Positions 1 through 9,455 of a stretch of DNA of 57,944 nucleotides are shown in pieces. Each line of letters begins with the position of its first letter. Within the stretch, counting starts at the first letter, position 1. The position numbers and the translations under genes are program-made. This DNA is from Chitinophagaceae bacterium (GTDB taxonomy: Bacteria; Bacteroidota; Bacteroidia; Chitinophagales; Chitinophagaceae), in NCBI GenBank assembly GCA_025923075.1, contig JAICGN010000015.1:1-57944 (forward strand), given 5' to 3'. The notes beneath the pieces were generated by a model, which searched no databases, was not told where the DNA came from, and saw only the letters and a list, made by a program, of their open reading frames with translations.

Positions 1-2
1 GT

Positions 3-212
3 CTCATTTCGCTCATTTTTATTTTCTCAGCAATGAGCAAGGGAGTTGGTATTGCCAGTGCACCTGTCGCCGTTGCGTTTACAATATTTATTTATTTCAT
101 TGAAATATTAGTAGCATTTCTTCAGGCATACATCTTCGCAATGCTTACAGCCGTATTTATCGGCCAGGCATTCGAAGGTGAACATCATGAGGAAGCACAT
201 GCTGCGCATTAA
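3..212 (+). CDS. atpB: ATP synthase Fo subunit a, C-terminal end (partial)
   Basis: This is the C-terminal 69 residues of the membrane subunit that forms the proton half-channels against the c-ring. The frame reads to a TAA at 210-212 and ends with a His/Glu-rich tail (GEHHEEAHAAH). The last hydrophobic helices carry the family pattern LVAFLQAYIFAMLTAVFIG. The 5' end lies outside the window. It stands 30 bp before atpE, as expected for an atpB-atpE pair. The identity rests on the motif and on the following atp genes. Confidence 0.93.
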   Translation, partial: LISLIFIFSAMSKGVGIASAPVAVAFTIFIYFIEILVAFLQAYIFAMLTAVFIGQAFEGEHHEEAHAAH

Positions 213-224
213 GATTTTTAATAA

Positions 225-488
<264 letters not shown>

Positions 489-496
489 TGAACAAC

Positions 497-531
497 AACT
501 GCATCCAAAGCACAGGGCGGAGGATGCAGTT
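497..531 (+). other. Hairpin directly after atpE
   Basis: AACTGCATCC (497-506) pairs fully with GGATGCAGTT (522-531) across a 15-nt loop. The sequence after it (atttacccc) is not T-rich, so it is a poor terminator. It could shield the 3' end of an atpB-atpE transcript. The function is inferred; the pairing is seen. Confidence 0.6.
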
Positions 532-536
532 ATTTA

Positions 537-570
537 CCCCCTGTCCCTCTAAAGAGGAGACTTAGGTCGG
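537..570 (+). repeat. Short GC-rich hairpin repeat, family A, copy 1
   Basis: Five Cs, then GTCCCTCTAAAGAGGAGACT and TAGGT. It matches the repeat at 1886-1917 at most positions, with the stem changed in step (CCTCTAAAGAGG here, CCCCTAAAGGGG there). This compensated change suggests the fold matters. It lies in the atpE-atpF spacer. Confidence 0.7.
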
Positions 571-629
571 TTAGCAAGATGAGTTTGACAAGTTCTTTAA
601 ATTGATTTTTAATTGTGTTACCAGCTTAA

Positions 630-668
630 GTGCTACTATTTAACTTTCGTTGCGTCGCACTCTTATAC
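630..668 (-). repeat. Short repeat family B, copy 1
   Basis: On the minus strand this reads AAGAGTGCGACGCAACGAAAG, followed after a few bases by ATAGTAGCAC. The same word pair occurs at 51637-51675, and a diverged copy at 1947-1986. It lies between atpE and atpF. Confidence 0.7.
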
Positions 669-743
669 TGCATCAAGTCTGTTCAACATTGACAACATGC
701 AGAACTATAAACTAAAAACTATAAACCATAAACTGGTTTTACT

Positions 744-1238
744 ATGGATCTTCTCACCCCCTCATTTGGACTAATAATATGGACACTCTTAGCATTCCTT
801 ATTGTGTTTTTCATTTTAAAGAAGTATGCATGGCCTGCAATCACCAAAGGGTTGAAGGATCGTGAAACATCCATTGCTGATGCATTGTCAACTGCGGAAA
901 GAATTAAAGCAGAAATGGCGGAAATGAAAAGCGAGCATGAAGCATTGCTGGCACAAGCCCGTGAAGAACGAGCGCAGATATTGAAAGAGGCAAGGGAGAC
1001 AAAAGAAAAGATCATCAATGAATCAAAAGAAGCTGCAAAAACGGAGGGATCAAAAATTATTGCTGAAGCACTTGCAGCAATCGAAGCGCAAAAGATGGGG
1101 GCAATTACAGATGTAAAGAACCAGGTAGGTAAAATGGTTATCGAGGTTTCTGAAAAAATATTGAGAAGGGAATTGGAAAATAAGGAAGCGCAGGAAGCCT
1201 ATATCAAAGGGCTTGTGAATGAAATAAAATTGAATTAG
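744..1238 (+). CDS. atpF: ATP synthase Fo subunit b
   Basis: The 164-residue stator stalk. One N-terminal membrane helix (about residues 8-27, with the family pattern FGLIIWTLLAFLIVFFIL) is followed by a long charged helix rich in Glu, Lys and Ala that forms the peripheral coiled coil. The length is usual for Bacteroidota b subunits. It lies in the atpE-F-H-A order. The sequence just before the start is a reiterated word (ATAAACTAAAAACTATAAACC, 706-729) and not a clear Shine-Dalgarno site. Confidence 0.95.
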   Translation: MDLLTPSFGLIIWTLLAFLIVFFILKKYAWPAITKGLKDRETSIADALSTAERIKAEMAEMKSEHEALLAQAREERAQILKEARETKEKIINESKEAAKTEGSKIIAEALAAIEAQKMGAITDVKNQVGKMVIEVSEKILRRELENKEAQEAYIKGLVNEIKLN

Positions 1239-1239
1239 G

Positions 1240-1321
1240 AAGCCGTTAGCGATTAGCTGTTAGCCGTTAGCGAAAACCGGCATCAGCTGAAAGCTAAAGG
1301 CCAAAAGCTAAAAGCTGAACA
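1240..1321 (+). repeat. Word-reiterated spacer between atpF and atpH
   Basis: The spacer is made of variants of GTTAGC (GCCGTTAGC, GATTAGC, TGTTAGC, GCCGTTAGC) and then of AAAGCTAAA/AAAAGCTGAA. No hairpin or promoter stands out. Similar spacers built from other words occur at 699-741, 46802-46862, 49926-50014 and 51546-51615. Confidence 0.6.
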
Positions 1322-1885
1322 ATGTCTAACGTACGAATAGCAACAAGATATGCCAAATCACTCATCGACCTGGCTAAAGAGAGAAATGAGCTGGACGAGG
1401 CATTTGCAGACATGCAATGGTTGCAATCTGTATGTAAGAGCAATTCCGATTTTGTAAATATGCTACGCAGCCCGGTAATTAAATCCGACGCAAAAGGAAA
1501 GATTGTAACTGCCGTTGCGAAAAATAGCGTAGGGCAGTTGACCGGCAGTTTCATACGATTGTTGATAACTAAAGGGAGAGAAGGAATCTTGCCGGAAATA
1601 AGTACAGAGTTTATACGACAGTATAAAGAATACAAAAAAATCTATTCGGTGCGCGTGACCACCGCGGTTCCGATAAGTGATGAATTGAAAGAGGGGATTG
1701 TTCGGTATATTAAAAACAATACCAAACTGCAAAACTTAGAACTGGAAACTGTGGTAAAAGAAGATATTCTCGGCGGAATTATTTTGCAATTAGGTGACAA
1801 AATAGTTGACGCAAGTATTTCATACGATTTCAAACAGATAGCAAAACTGTTTGAAAATAACGATTTCATTTATAAGATAAGATAA
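1322..1885 (+). CDS. atpH: ATP synthase F1 subunit delta
   Basis: A 187-residue protein that joins the peripheral stalk to the top of F1. It opens with the family pattern RIATRYAKSLIDLAKE and contains SVRVTTAVPISDELK and the C-terminal ILGGIILQLGDKIVDASISYDFKQ motif (read in two parts, about residues 152-174). The length is normal. The stop codon is followed at once by repeat family A copy 2, so the atpH-atpA spacer is 212 bp, unusually long for this operon. Confidence 0.95.
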   Translation: MSNVRIATRYAKSLIDLAKERNELDEAFADMQWLQSVCKSNSDFVNMLRSPVIKSDAKGKIVTAVAKNSVGQLTGSFIRLLITKGREGILPEISTEFIRQYKEYKKIYSVRVTTAVPISDELKEGIVRYIKNNTKLQNLELETVVKEDILGGIILQLGDKIVDASISYDFKQIAKLFENNDFIYKIR

Positions 1886-1917
1886 CCCCCTGTCCCCCTA
1901 AAGGGGAACTTAGGTGG
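1886..1917 (+). repeat. Short GC-rich hairpin repeat, family A, copy 2
   Basis: It starts at the base after the atpH stop: five Cs, TGTCCCCCTAAAGGGGAACT, then TAGGT. It is near-identical to 537-566. The stem is CCCCTAAAGGGG. An inverted copy lies at 2059-2083, so the two bracket most of the atpH-atpA spacer. Confidence 0.7.
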
Positions 1918-1946
1918 AGGAATCTTTGATGAGTGGAATTACAGAA

Positions 1947-1986
1947 TGTTGAAGAGTGCGACACAACAGAAGTAAAATAGAACTAC
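1947..1986 (+). repeat. Short repeat family B, copy 2 (diverged)
   Basis: TTGAAGAGTGCGACACAACA, then GAAGTAAAATAGAACTAC. This is a diverged form of the word at 51637-51675. The sequence upstream (GATGAGTGGAATTACAGAAT) is also loosely shared with that copy. Confidence 0.6.
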
Positions 1987-2058
1987 TGTTGTTTGGTACA
2001 TAAATAAAAATAAAAGCATCGAATCCCTAGGTTGCTATATTGAAAAGTAAATTTCCAA

Positions 2059-2083
2059 AAACTCCCCTTTAGGGGTTGGGGGC
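2059..2083 (-). repeat. Short GC-rich hairpin repeat, family A, copy 3 (inverted)
   Basis: On the minus strand this reads GCCCCCAACCCCTAAAGGGG followed by AGTTT. It shares the CCCCTAAAGGGG stem of copy 2 but faces the other way. It ends about 15 bp before the atpA start. Confidence 0.65.
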
Positions 2084-2097
2084 ATAAACGAAAGTAT

Positions 2098-3678
2098 ATG
2101 GTACGAATAAAACCGGAAGAAATAAGTGGAATACTGCGGGAGCAGCTAAGCAATTTTACCTCCAAGGCCGATCTTGAAGAAGTTGGAACGGTGTTACAGG
2201 TGGGTGATGGTATTGCCGTGGTATATGGGTTGGGCAATGTTGCCTATGGGGAATTGGTGGAATTTGAAAATGGTGTTCGTGCGATTGCACTGAATCTTGA
2301 AGAAGATAATGTGGGTGTGGTATTGATGGGAGAGACCGGAGGAATACAGGAAGGGTCAAGAGTTCGCCGTACGGGGCTGATTGCATCAATTAATGTTGGT
2401 GAGGGAATGGTTGGCCGTGTGGTAAACACACTGGGTCAGCCCATAGACGGTAAAGGCCCAATAACTGGTGAACGTTATGAAATGCCACTGGAACGAAAAG
2501 CGCCAGGTGTAATTTTCCGTGAGCCGGTTAAAGAACCATTGCAAACAGGTATCAAAGCGATTGACGCAATGATCCCAATTGGCCGTGGGCAGCGTGAATT
2601 GGTAATTGGTGACAGACAAACAGGCAAAACCGCAATTTGTGTTGATACAATTATTAACCAAAAAGAATTTTTTGATGCCGGTAAACCGGTTTACTGTATC
2701 TATGTAGCGATCGGTCAGAAATCATCAACTATCGCCGGTGTGATGCAGACATTGCAAGATGCAGGAGCAATGGCGTACACCATTATCGTCGCAGCTTCTG
2801 CAAGTGATCCGGCTCCTTTGCAATTCTATGCGCCATTTGCCGGTGCCGCGATCGGAGAATTTTTCCGTGATACTGGTCGTCCGGCATTGATTATATACGA
2901 CGATCTTTCAAAACAGGCTGTTGCTTATCGCGAAGTCTCATTGTTGCTTCGCCGCCCCCCTGGTCGTGAAGCATACCCCGGTGATGTATTCTATTTGCAT
3001 AGCCGCTTATTGGAAAGAGCTGCAAAAATTATTACCGATGATAATGTTGCAAAACAAATGAATGATGTACCGGAGACCATTAGGCATTTGGTGAAAGGCG
3101 GTGGTTCATTAACAGCACTGCCAATTATCGAAACACAGGCGGGTGACGTATCGGCGTACATCCCTACCAATGTGATCTCCATTACTGACGGGCAGATATT
3201 TTTGGAAACAAACCTCTTTAACTCCGGTATTCGTCCTGCTATCAACGTGGGTATCTCAGTAAGCCGCGTGGGTGGTAATGCGCAGATCAAGTCCATGAAA
3301 AAAGTTGCTGGTACGTTGAAACTTGACCAGGCGCTGTATCGTGAGATGGAAGCATTCTCTAAGTTTGGTGGCGATCTTGATGCTGCAACTAAGAATGTGT
3401 TGGACAAAGGTGCCCGTAACGTGGAGATCTTGAAACAACCACAGTACACTCCATTTGCAGTGGCGAAACAAGTAGCTATTATTTATTTGGGTACAAATGG
3501 TTTGATCAAGGATGTACCAGTGACCAAAGTGAGAGAATTTGAAGATCATTTCCTGATGGAGATGGACAACAAATTGCCTGATGTATTGGGAGAATTCAAG
3601 AAAGGTAATTTACCTGAAGAGGGAATTAAGAAAATGGTGGAGATGGCCAAACAATTGATACAACAGTATAAAAAATAG
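2098..3678 (+). CDS. atpA: ATP synthase F1 subunit alpha
   Basis: A 526-residue nucleotide-binding F1 subunit. Walker A is GDRQTGKT at residues 171-178. The conserved arginine that reaches the beta catalytic site is Arg390 in [11 protein letters not shown] short insert before [14 protein letters not shown] (around residues 320-335) is usual in Bacteroidota alpha subunits. The ATG at 2098 gives the expected N-terminus ([13 protein letters not shown]), although no good Shine-Dalgarno site precedes it. A terminator-like hairpin follows at 3702-3737. atpG does not follow, although atpG is normally next in this operon. Confidence 0.98.
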   Translation: MVRIKPEEISGILREQLSNFTSKADLEEVGTVLQVGDGIAVVYGLGNVAYGELVEFENGVRAIALNLEEDNVGVVLMGETGGIQEGSRVRRTGLIASINVGEGMVGRVVNTLGQPIDGKGPITGERYEMPLERKAPGVIFREPVKEPLQTGIKAIDAMIPIGRGQRELVIGDRQTGKTAICVDTIINQKEFFDAGKPVYCIYVAIGQKSSTIAGVMQTLQDAGAMAYTIIVAASASDPAPLQFYAPFAGAAIGEFFRDTGRPALIIYDDLSKQAVAYREVSLLLRRPPGREAYPGDVFYLHSRLLERAAKIITDDNVAKQMNDVPETIRHLVKGGGSLTALPIIETQAGDVSAYIPTNVISITDGQIFLETNLFNSGIRPAINVGISVSRVGGNAQIKSMKKVAGTLKLDQALYREMEAFSKFGGDLDAATKNVLDKGARNVEILKQPQYTPFAVAKQVAIIYLGTNGLIKDVPVTKVREFEDHFLMEMDNKLPDVLGEFKKGNLPEEGIKKMVEMAKQLIQQYKK

Positions 3679-3701
3679 AATATATTTTTCAGTAATTTCA
3701 G

Positions 3702-3737
3702 AAGTCGATCTTGGTAAAACACGGTCGACTTTTTTAT
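3702..3737 (+). terminator. Intrinsic terminator after atpA
   Basis: AAGTCGATC (702-710) pairs with GGTCGACTT (723-731), with one G-T pair, around a 12-nt loop and runs into TTTTTT. It closes the atp operon after atpA. Confidence 0.8.
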
Positions 3738-3834
3738 TCAAATTAGCATGAAAATGCTAGCAATCTGTCCTTATGACCAAATTATCTTGCAAATCTTAAA
3801 AACCAGGGAACGTTCAGATCAAAATCATCCTATC

Positions 3835-6800
3835 ATGAAAATGATTCAAAAGACAATACCTTTTTTTCTGTTATTTATTTCTTGCCAGGCAAGCGGTCAA
3901 GTGTGGAAAGAGCAGGTGGACAGCGCAAAGGTTTTCCAGGATCAAAAAAATAATGCTAAAGCAATTGAATATTATGAGAAAGCAAATGGCTTACTGAAAA
4001 TTGATTCTGCTTTAACTACCAGTTATCAACGAAATAGTAATGAGATCGGTGACCTGTATGTTGCAATGGGGCAATACAGCAAAGCAGAACCTTTTTACAT
4101 TGAAGCAAAACAGGTAATCGAAAAGTTAGAGGGTAAGGATAATGCTGATTATGCTGCGAGTTGTAACAACCTTGGCCGTGTCTATCGGCTTATGGGGCAA
4201 TATGAAAAATCCGAAGTGCTGCTAATCGAGGCTAAAAACCTGCGGGAAAAAATATTCGGAAAAGAGAATGCTGACTATGCTACTACCTGCAATAACCTGG
4301 CGATACTTTATTTTGAGGTTGGACAATATGAGACGGCAAGACCATTTTATGTGGAGGCAAAAGAGATAAGAGAAAAAGTGTTGGGTACAGAACATATTGA
4401 CTATGCCGCCAGCCTAAACAATCTTGGTATCTTATCTATGGTTACCGGCAAGCCTGATGAGGCAGAGCCACTTTACCTGGAAGCAAAACGGATAAGGGAA
4501 AAAGTATTAGGCAAAGAACACCCGTTCTATGCCGCGAGTTGTAATAATCTTGGAGCTTTATATCTTGAAACGGGTCAATATAAAAAAGCCGAACCGCTTT
4601 ATCTTGAAGCAAAACAAATAAGAGAAAAGACGTTGGGGAACCAGCATCCTGAATATGCGGCCAGTTGCAATAATCTCGCTATTCTATATATGGATATTGG
4701 CAACTATGACCAGGCTGAATTACTTTATGCAGAAGCCCTCCAAATCGGGGAAAAAGTGTTAGGGATAAGGCACCCCGAATATGCGAAGAGTTGTATTAAT
4801 CTCGCTCTTCTATACAGAACGCTTGGTCAATATGATAAAGCTGAACGGCTTTTTGTTGAAGCCCGAAAGGTTTTAAGGGAAGTATTGGGAAACGAAACTA
4901 TTGAATATGCTAAAAGCTGTAATAACCTTGGCGCTTTATATATGGGTATGGGGGATTATGATAAGGCAGCTCCTCTTTATGATGAAGCAAGGCAAATTTG
5001 GAAAAAAGTTCTTGGCAGCGAACATCCTGAATATGCCAAGAGTTGCAATAATCTGGCCCTTATTTACATGAATAGCGGAGCGTATGAACAGGCAGAACCG
5101 CTGTTTTTGGAAACAAATCAGATAAGAGAAAAGGTATTTGGCAAAACACACCCTGACTATGCTGAGGGTTGTGATAACCTTGGTGTATTGTATGCACATA
5201 TGGGGCAATACAGTAAATCATTAACTCTTCATTTATTAGCCAAGGAAATAAGAGAAACATCGTTAAGCAAAGAGCACACTAAATATATAGAGAGTTGTAT
5301 TAATTTGGGTAATGTATACTGGAAGATGGGAGACTTTGCACAGGCAACTAAGTATTATACAGAGGCATTTAATGCGCAGCGGGATCAAACAAAAAGAATT
5401 TTCGCATTTACGACTGAACCAGAGAAACAATCCTATATTAAAAAGATCAATGAGCTCAGAGATATTTTTTTATCGTATAGTTTGACTGCGGCTGATGAAT
5501 ACTCAAATATGGCGTATGCTGTATCACTTGCCAACCGGAATGTGATTTTGTCTTCTTCTCAGCAGATCCGCCAATCTATTTATAATACCAACGATACAAC
5601 CCTGATTAATAAGTACAATAGTTGGGTAAGCACAAGAGAGCAGCTTTCATTTTGGTATTCCAAACCTCTTGTTGACAAAAAGGAAAACCTAAAATTATTA
5701 GAAGAAAAAGCGAATAGGCTGGAGAAAGACCTTACCCGGTCTTCAGGGCAATTCAGAAAAGGGCAGCAGGAAATAACCTGGCAAAAAATACAACAGTCAT
5801 TAACTGACAAAGAAGCCGCTATCGAATTTGCCGAATTTCAATTTCATACTGGCAAACGATTGACAGATAGTATCTATTATATTGCTTTGGTATTAAGAAA
5901 AGATAGGGCTGCACCACAAATGGTTCAATTATTTGAAAAAAGACAAATTGATGAACTGTTGAAAAACGCGGCTTCGTGGAGTGCAATTGATTCTTTGTAT
6001 TCTTCACCTTCAGTTTATAAGCTTGTTTGGCAACCATTAGAGAAATACCTGGGCAATATTTCCAGGGTTTATTATTCATCTGCCGGGTTGCTGCATAAGA
6101 TAAATCTTGCCTCTGTTATTTCAGACAAAAAAACTGTTTTGAGCGACCAGTATCAATTAGTGCATTTGAATACGACCGCTTCAATTTCGGACCAGCAAGA
6201 CATATTTATTGCTCCATCTGACAAACTATTGATGTATGGCGGAATTAATTTTAATGCAGATTCTGCTGAATTGAAAGCAGCTGCAAAACCTTACCAGCTT
6301 AATGATGAGAATAGTATTGCCTTAAGAGGGTTGAATGTTACTGCTGACCGCTTACCAGATCTGCCCTATACTGAAGAGGAGGTAGACTATATCACGAAAT
6401 TTGCCCGGCAAAAAAAATATTCGATTAAGACATTGAAGGGTGTTGAAGCAAATGAAGAATCTGTAAAAGCGCTGAACGGAAAAAACTCCCCATCCGTTCT
6501 CCATATGGCAACACATGGAAAATTTTTTGCTGACCCTGAAAACGTAAACCCTGGTAAATCTTTGACTGGAGGTAAAACATTTGCACAGTCGGACAATCCT
6601 TTACTACGGTCTATGTTATTATTGGCGGGTGCCAACAATGCATGGTCCGGAAAATCTGTTTCAGGAATTCAGGATGGAGTGTTGACTGCATATGAAATCT
6701 CAAATTTGTATTTACCAAATACAAAGCTGGTCGTACTTTCTGCATGCGAAACCGCCTTGGGTGATATTCAAGGAAGTGAAGGTGTTTATGGATTACAACG

Positions 6801-7008
6801 ATCATTTAAAATGGCCGGGGTCAAAAATCTTATTATGAGCTTATGGTCAGTACCGGATAATACAACTGCAGAATTTATGCAAGTGTTTTATGACCATTTA
6901 CTGGATAAGAAATCCGTGAATGAAGCTTTTAATCTAACGCAGAAGATCATGAGGAATAAATACAAGGCCAATCCACATAAATGGGCCGGGATAATATTGA
7001 TTCAATAA
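3835..7008 (+). CDS. Secreted TPR-CHAT (caspase-like) protein
   Basis: About 1057 residues. The ATG at 3835 is preferred over 3748 because a signal peptide starts there (MIQKTIPFFLLFIS, then CQASGQ). A lipoprotein reading with that Cys is possible. Eleven TPR units of 42 residues of the kinesin-light-chain type follow (about 4039-5425; pattern NNLG-LY---GQY-KAEPLYLEA--IREKVLGKEHP-YA-SC). The C-terminal CHAT domain keeps both catalytic residues, His894 in MATHG and Cys971 in LSACETALG. CHAT enzymes are clan CD cysteine peptidases. Here the TPR array would be the partner-binding part, acting outside the cytoplasm. Substrate unknown. The gene stands alone between two terminators. Confidence 0.85.
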   Translation: MKMIQKTIPFFLLFISCQASGQVWKEQVDSAKVFQDQKNNAKAIEYYEKANGLLKIDSALTTSYQRNSNEIGDLYVAMGQYSKAEPFYIEAKQVIEKLEGKDNADYAASCNNLGRVYRLMGQYEKSEVLLIEAKNLREKIFGKENADYATTCNNLAILYFEVGQYETARPFYVEAKEIREKVLGTEHIDYAASLNNLGILSMVTGKPDEAEPLYLEAKRIREKVLGKEHPFYAASCNNLGALYLETGQYKKAEPLYLEAKQIREKTLGNQHPEYAASCNNLAILYMDIGNYDQAELLYAEALQIGEKVLGIRHPEYAKSCINLALLYRTLGQYDKAERLFVEARKVLREVLGNETIEYAKSCNNLGALYMGMGDYDKAAPLYDEARQIWKKVLGSEHPEYAKSCNNLALIYMNSGAYEQAEPLFLETNQIREKVFGKTHPDYAEGCDNLGVLYAHMGQYSKSLTLHLLAKEIRETSLSKEHTKYIESCINLGNVYWKMGDFAQATKYYTEAFNAQRDQTKRIFAFTTEPEKQSYIKKINELRDIFLSYSLTAADEYSNMAYAVSLANRNVILSSSQQIRQSIYNTNDTTLINKYNSWVSTREQLSFWYSKPLVDKKENLKLLEEKANRLEKDLTRSSGQFRKGQQEITWQKIQQSLTDKEAAIEFAEFQFHTGKRLTDSIYYIALVLRKDRAAPQMVQLFEKRQIDELLKNAASWSAIDSLYSSPSVYKLVWQPLEKYLGNISRVYYSSAGLLHKINLASVISDKKTVLSDQYQLVHLNTTASISDQQDIFIAPSDKLLMYGGINFNADSAELKAAAKPYQLNDENSIALRGLNVTADRLPDLPYTEEEVDYITKFARQKKYSIKTLKGVEANEESVKALNGKNSPSVLHMATHGKFFADPENVNPGKSLTGGKTFAQSDNPLLRSMLLLAGANNAWSGKSVSGIQDGVLTAYEISNLYLPNTKLVVLSACETALGDIQGSEGVYGLQRSFKMAGVKNLIMSLWSVPDNTTAEFMQVFYDHLLDKKSVNEAFNLTQKIMRNKYKANPHKWAGIILIQ

Positions 7009-7075
7009 ACGTTACGAACTTGACAGAAAGAGAAAATAGCAGCTGGAATTAAGTGATGGTTCTCTTTCGAAGTAC

Positions 7076-7102
7076 AGGCAGTCCCGCCGGACTGCCTTTT
7101 TC
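7076..7102 (+). terminator. Intrinsic terminator after the TPR-CHAT gene
   Basis: A perfect 9-bp stem, AGGCAGTCC (7076-7084) with GGACTGCCT (7089-7097), has a CGCC loop and a T tail. A second stem with a long loop (GAAAGAGAA 7026-7034 with TTCTCTTTC 7060-7068) lies just upstream. Its position argues against an upstream start at 7053 for the next gene. Confidence 0.85.
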
Positions 7103-7124
7103 ATTTCCAGACACTAAAAATAAA

Positions 7125-7156
7125 TTTGGTTTATGTTATAAACTACTTTATTTTTG
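7125..7156 (+). promoter_or_regulatory. Bacteroidota-type promoter
   Basis: TTTG (7125-7128), a 20-bp spacer and TATTTTTG (7149-7156) match the TTTG-N19-21-TAnnTTTG consensus. A start site near 7161 would give a leader of about 18 nt before the ATG at 7179, with AAAGGGGAAA as ribosome site. Confidence 0.6.
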
Positions 7157-7178
7157 TCGTTCTAAAGGGGAAATGACC

Positions 7179-9425
7179 ATGAAACCAATTGTCCAAATCT
7201 TAATTCTTCTTCTGCTCACCCAGTCGCTTTTAGCACAAACAACAGTTACGGGTAAGGTAACCGATAAGAAAAACCCGTTGCCATTGGTAAGCATTACTTT
7301 AAAGGACACTTACGATGGCGCCACATCCGATTCATCGGGCAGGTATTCTTTTAAAACTTCAGAGAAAGGGGAATTTTTATTGACGGCAACTTCTGTCGGA
7401 TACAGACCATTTGAACAAAAAATAGCACTCGACGGCAAAGGAACAATAACTGTTGATATTATTTTAAAAGAGGAAGTAACGGAATTATCGGCTGTTGTGA
7501 TCAGCGCGGGAATATTTGAAGCAAGTGATAGAAAAAGAGCAGCCGCTGTTCTTAACCCTATTGATATTGTAACAACGGCAAGTGCGAATGGTGATGTTAC
7601 CGGGGCATTGAAAACATTGCCGGGTGCACAACAGGTAGGAGAGAGCGAAGGATTGTTTGTTCGTGGCGGCACCGCCCAAGAGACAAAAATTTTTATCGAT
7701 GGCACCTTGGTAAATAATTTCTTTCATAGCAGTTCTCCTAACATTGCATCATACGGAAGATTCTCTCCATTCCTTTTTAAAGGGACAGTTTTTAGTACGG
7801 GAGGTTATTCAGCCTTATACGGGCAGGCATTGTCATCTGCTTTAATACTGGAATCCATTGATCTGCCAGAAAGAACGTCAGCAAGTCTTGGCTTATCCAT
7901 CATTGGAGTTAACGGGGGATACCAGGCGTTATCAAAAAATAAAAAATCTTCCTGGGGTGGTGCTTACAGCTATACAAACCTTGCCCCTGCATTTGCCATC
8001 ATCAAACAAAAACAGGATTACTCAGAGGTCCCCGTGTTTCACACTGGCGATGTCAATTTCCGGATCAAGACCTCAGCAACAGGGATGTTAAAATATTACG
8101 CATACTTCAATAAAAGCAATCTCGACTATACTGAAAAGAGTATTGATTCACTCGGTTATTTAGATCGGTTCGGCGTGTCGAATTTTAATACGTTCCATAA
8201 TTTATCTTGGAAAGAAAAATTAGGTAAAAGATGGAAGATGTATGCCGGCATCTCATATACATTTAACCAGGATGATATAAAAGCAGGAATGAAAGATGCG
8301 AATAAAAATGAAGTGATCCTGGCAGGATTGGAATTCAAAACATTTAATCTCGATCTTACTTCGAATTATTTCAATAGCAAATTAATATTTGAAAGAAGAT
8401 TGAAGGGAATATCCATGATCCGTTTTGGCGGCGAATATAACTATAGCGATGAGCAATCTGATTATACTATTTACAACGGGCAAAAATTTCCGGCGAGGTT
8501 AAAGGCAAATGTTAAATCAGTTTTTGCTGAAAGTGATATTTATATAACTAATGATCTTGCTGCAAAAATTGGAACCCGGGTTGAACAATCATCACTAATC
8601 GATAAGACCAATATTGCTCCTCGTTTTTCTGTAGCCTACAAACTGAGCAGGCAGGCACAAGCATCGTTGGCTTATGGCGTGTTTTATCAAAATCCTGAAA
8701 GCCGGTATTTGCCTTCAGCCAGTAACCTGGTATTTATGAAGGCGACGCATTATATTGCTCAATACATGAAGGTGTCGAGTGTGAGAACTTTCCGTGCGGA
8801 AATTTTTTATAAAAAATACGATAACCTTGTTAAAACAGGAATAGTAAACGGAAGAGACCTGGCAATAAATAATGATGGCTTTGGCGATGCAAAAGGATTT
8901 GAATTTTTCTGGAGAGATAAGAAAACAATTAAGAACGTTGACTATTGGGTCTCTTATTCATTTCTTGACACAAGAAGAGATTTTCTGAATTTCCCTTATG
9001 CCACTACGCCAAACTTTGCAGCAAAGCATACTGCTTCGGTAGTAGTGAAAAAATTTGTACAACCGTGGAAGGTGCAATTCAATGGCGCATACAATTATGC
9101 AAGCAGCCGGCCTTACTATAATATAAGATTTGACGGGAGTAAATATTATTTTGCTGATATGGGTAAAGTACAGGACTATCACAATTTTAGTGTTGCTTTT
9201 AATTATCTTCCAAGTATAGGCAAAGAGAATACAAAAAACTTTGTTGTGTATGTGCTTTCTTTCAGTAATGTGTTTGGTATTAAACAGGTATATGGATATG
9301 AGTACTCATACAATGGATTTAGAAAAGAACAGATTGTTCCTCCCTCAAGAATTTTTGTTTATATCGGGGCTTTTTTCAGCTTTGGTATTGATAGATCACA
9401 ACAAACAGTTGACCGATTATTTTAA
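7179..9425 (+). CDS. TonB-dependent receptor with carboxypeptidase-regulatory plug
   Basis: About 748 residues. The signal peptide is MKPIVQILILLLLTQSLLAQ, and the start is placed here because it lies downstream of a terminator, a promoter and an AGGGG site. Order: a carboxypeptidase-regulatory-like beta sandwich (VTGKVTDKKNPLPLVSITLK onwards, about residues 20-105), a plug domain (LKTLPGAQQVGESEGLFVRG) and a long barrel with alternating aromatic strands. It would import a ligand across the outer membrane using TonB energy. The substrate cannot be read. It leads a tight set of five genes that ends with a winged-helix regulator (11439). No SusD partner is present. Confidence 0.85.
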   Translation: MKPIVQILILLLLTQSLLAQTTVTGKVTDKKNPLPLVSITLKDTYDGATSDSSGRYSFKTSEKGEFLLTATSVGYRPFEQKIALDGKGTITVDIILKEEVTELSAVVISAGIFEASDRKRAAAVLNPIDIVTTASANGDVTGALKTLPGAQQVGESEGLFVRGGTAQETKIFIDGTLVNNFFHSSSPNIASYGRFSPFLFKGTVFSTGGYSALYGQALSSALILESIDLPERTSASLGLSIIGVNGGYQALSKNKKSSWGGAYSYTNLAPAFAIIKQKQDYSEVPVFHTGDVNFRIKTSATGMLKYYAYFNKSNLDYTEKSIDSLGYLDRFGVSNFNTFHNLSWKEKLGKRWKMYAGISYTFNQDDIKAGMKDANKNEVILAGLEFKTFNLDLTSNYFNSKLIFERRLKGISMIRFGGEYNYSDEQSDYTIYNGQKFPARLKANVKSVFAESDIYITNDLAAKIGTRVEQSSLIDKTNIAPRFSVAYKLSRQAQASLAYGVFYQNPESRYLPSASNLVFMKATHYIAQYMKVSSVRTFRAEIFYKKYDNLVKTGIVNGRDLAINNDGFGDAKGFEFFWRDKKTIKNVDYWVSYSFLDTRRDFLNFPYATTPNFAAKHTASVVVKKFVQPWKVQFNGAYNYASSRPYYNIRFDGSKYYFADMGKVQDYHNFSVAFNYLPSIGKENTKNFVVYVLSFSNVFGIKQVYGYEYSYNGFRKEQIVPPSRIFVYIGAFFSFGIDRSQQTVDRLF

Positions 9426-9455
9426 TATTATTTCAAAAACTTAAAACGATAAACA

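Noticed and set aside
4039-5425. Regular 126-bp repeats that could suggest a tandem array
   Set aside because: They encode 42-residue TPR units in one frame with diverged sequence; they are not a CRISPR or satellite.
7053-7178. Longer N-terminus for the TonB receptor
   Set aside because: It would run through a strong terminator and the promoter, and the signal peptide starts only at 7179.
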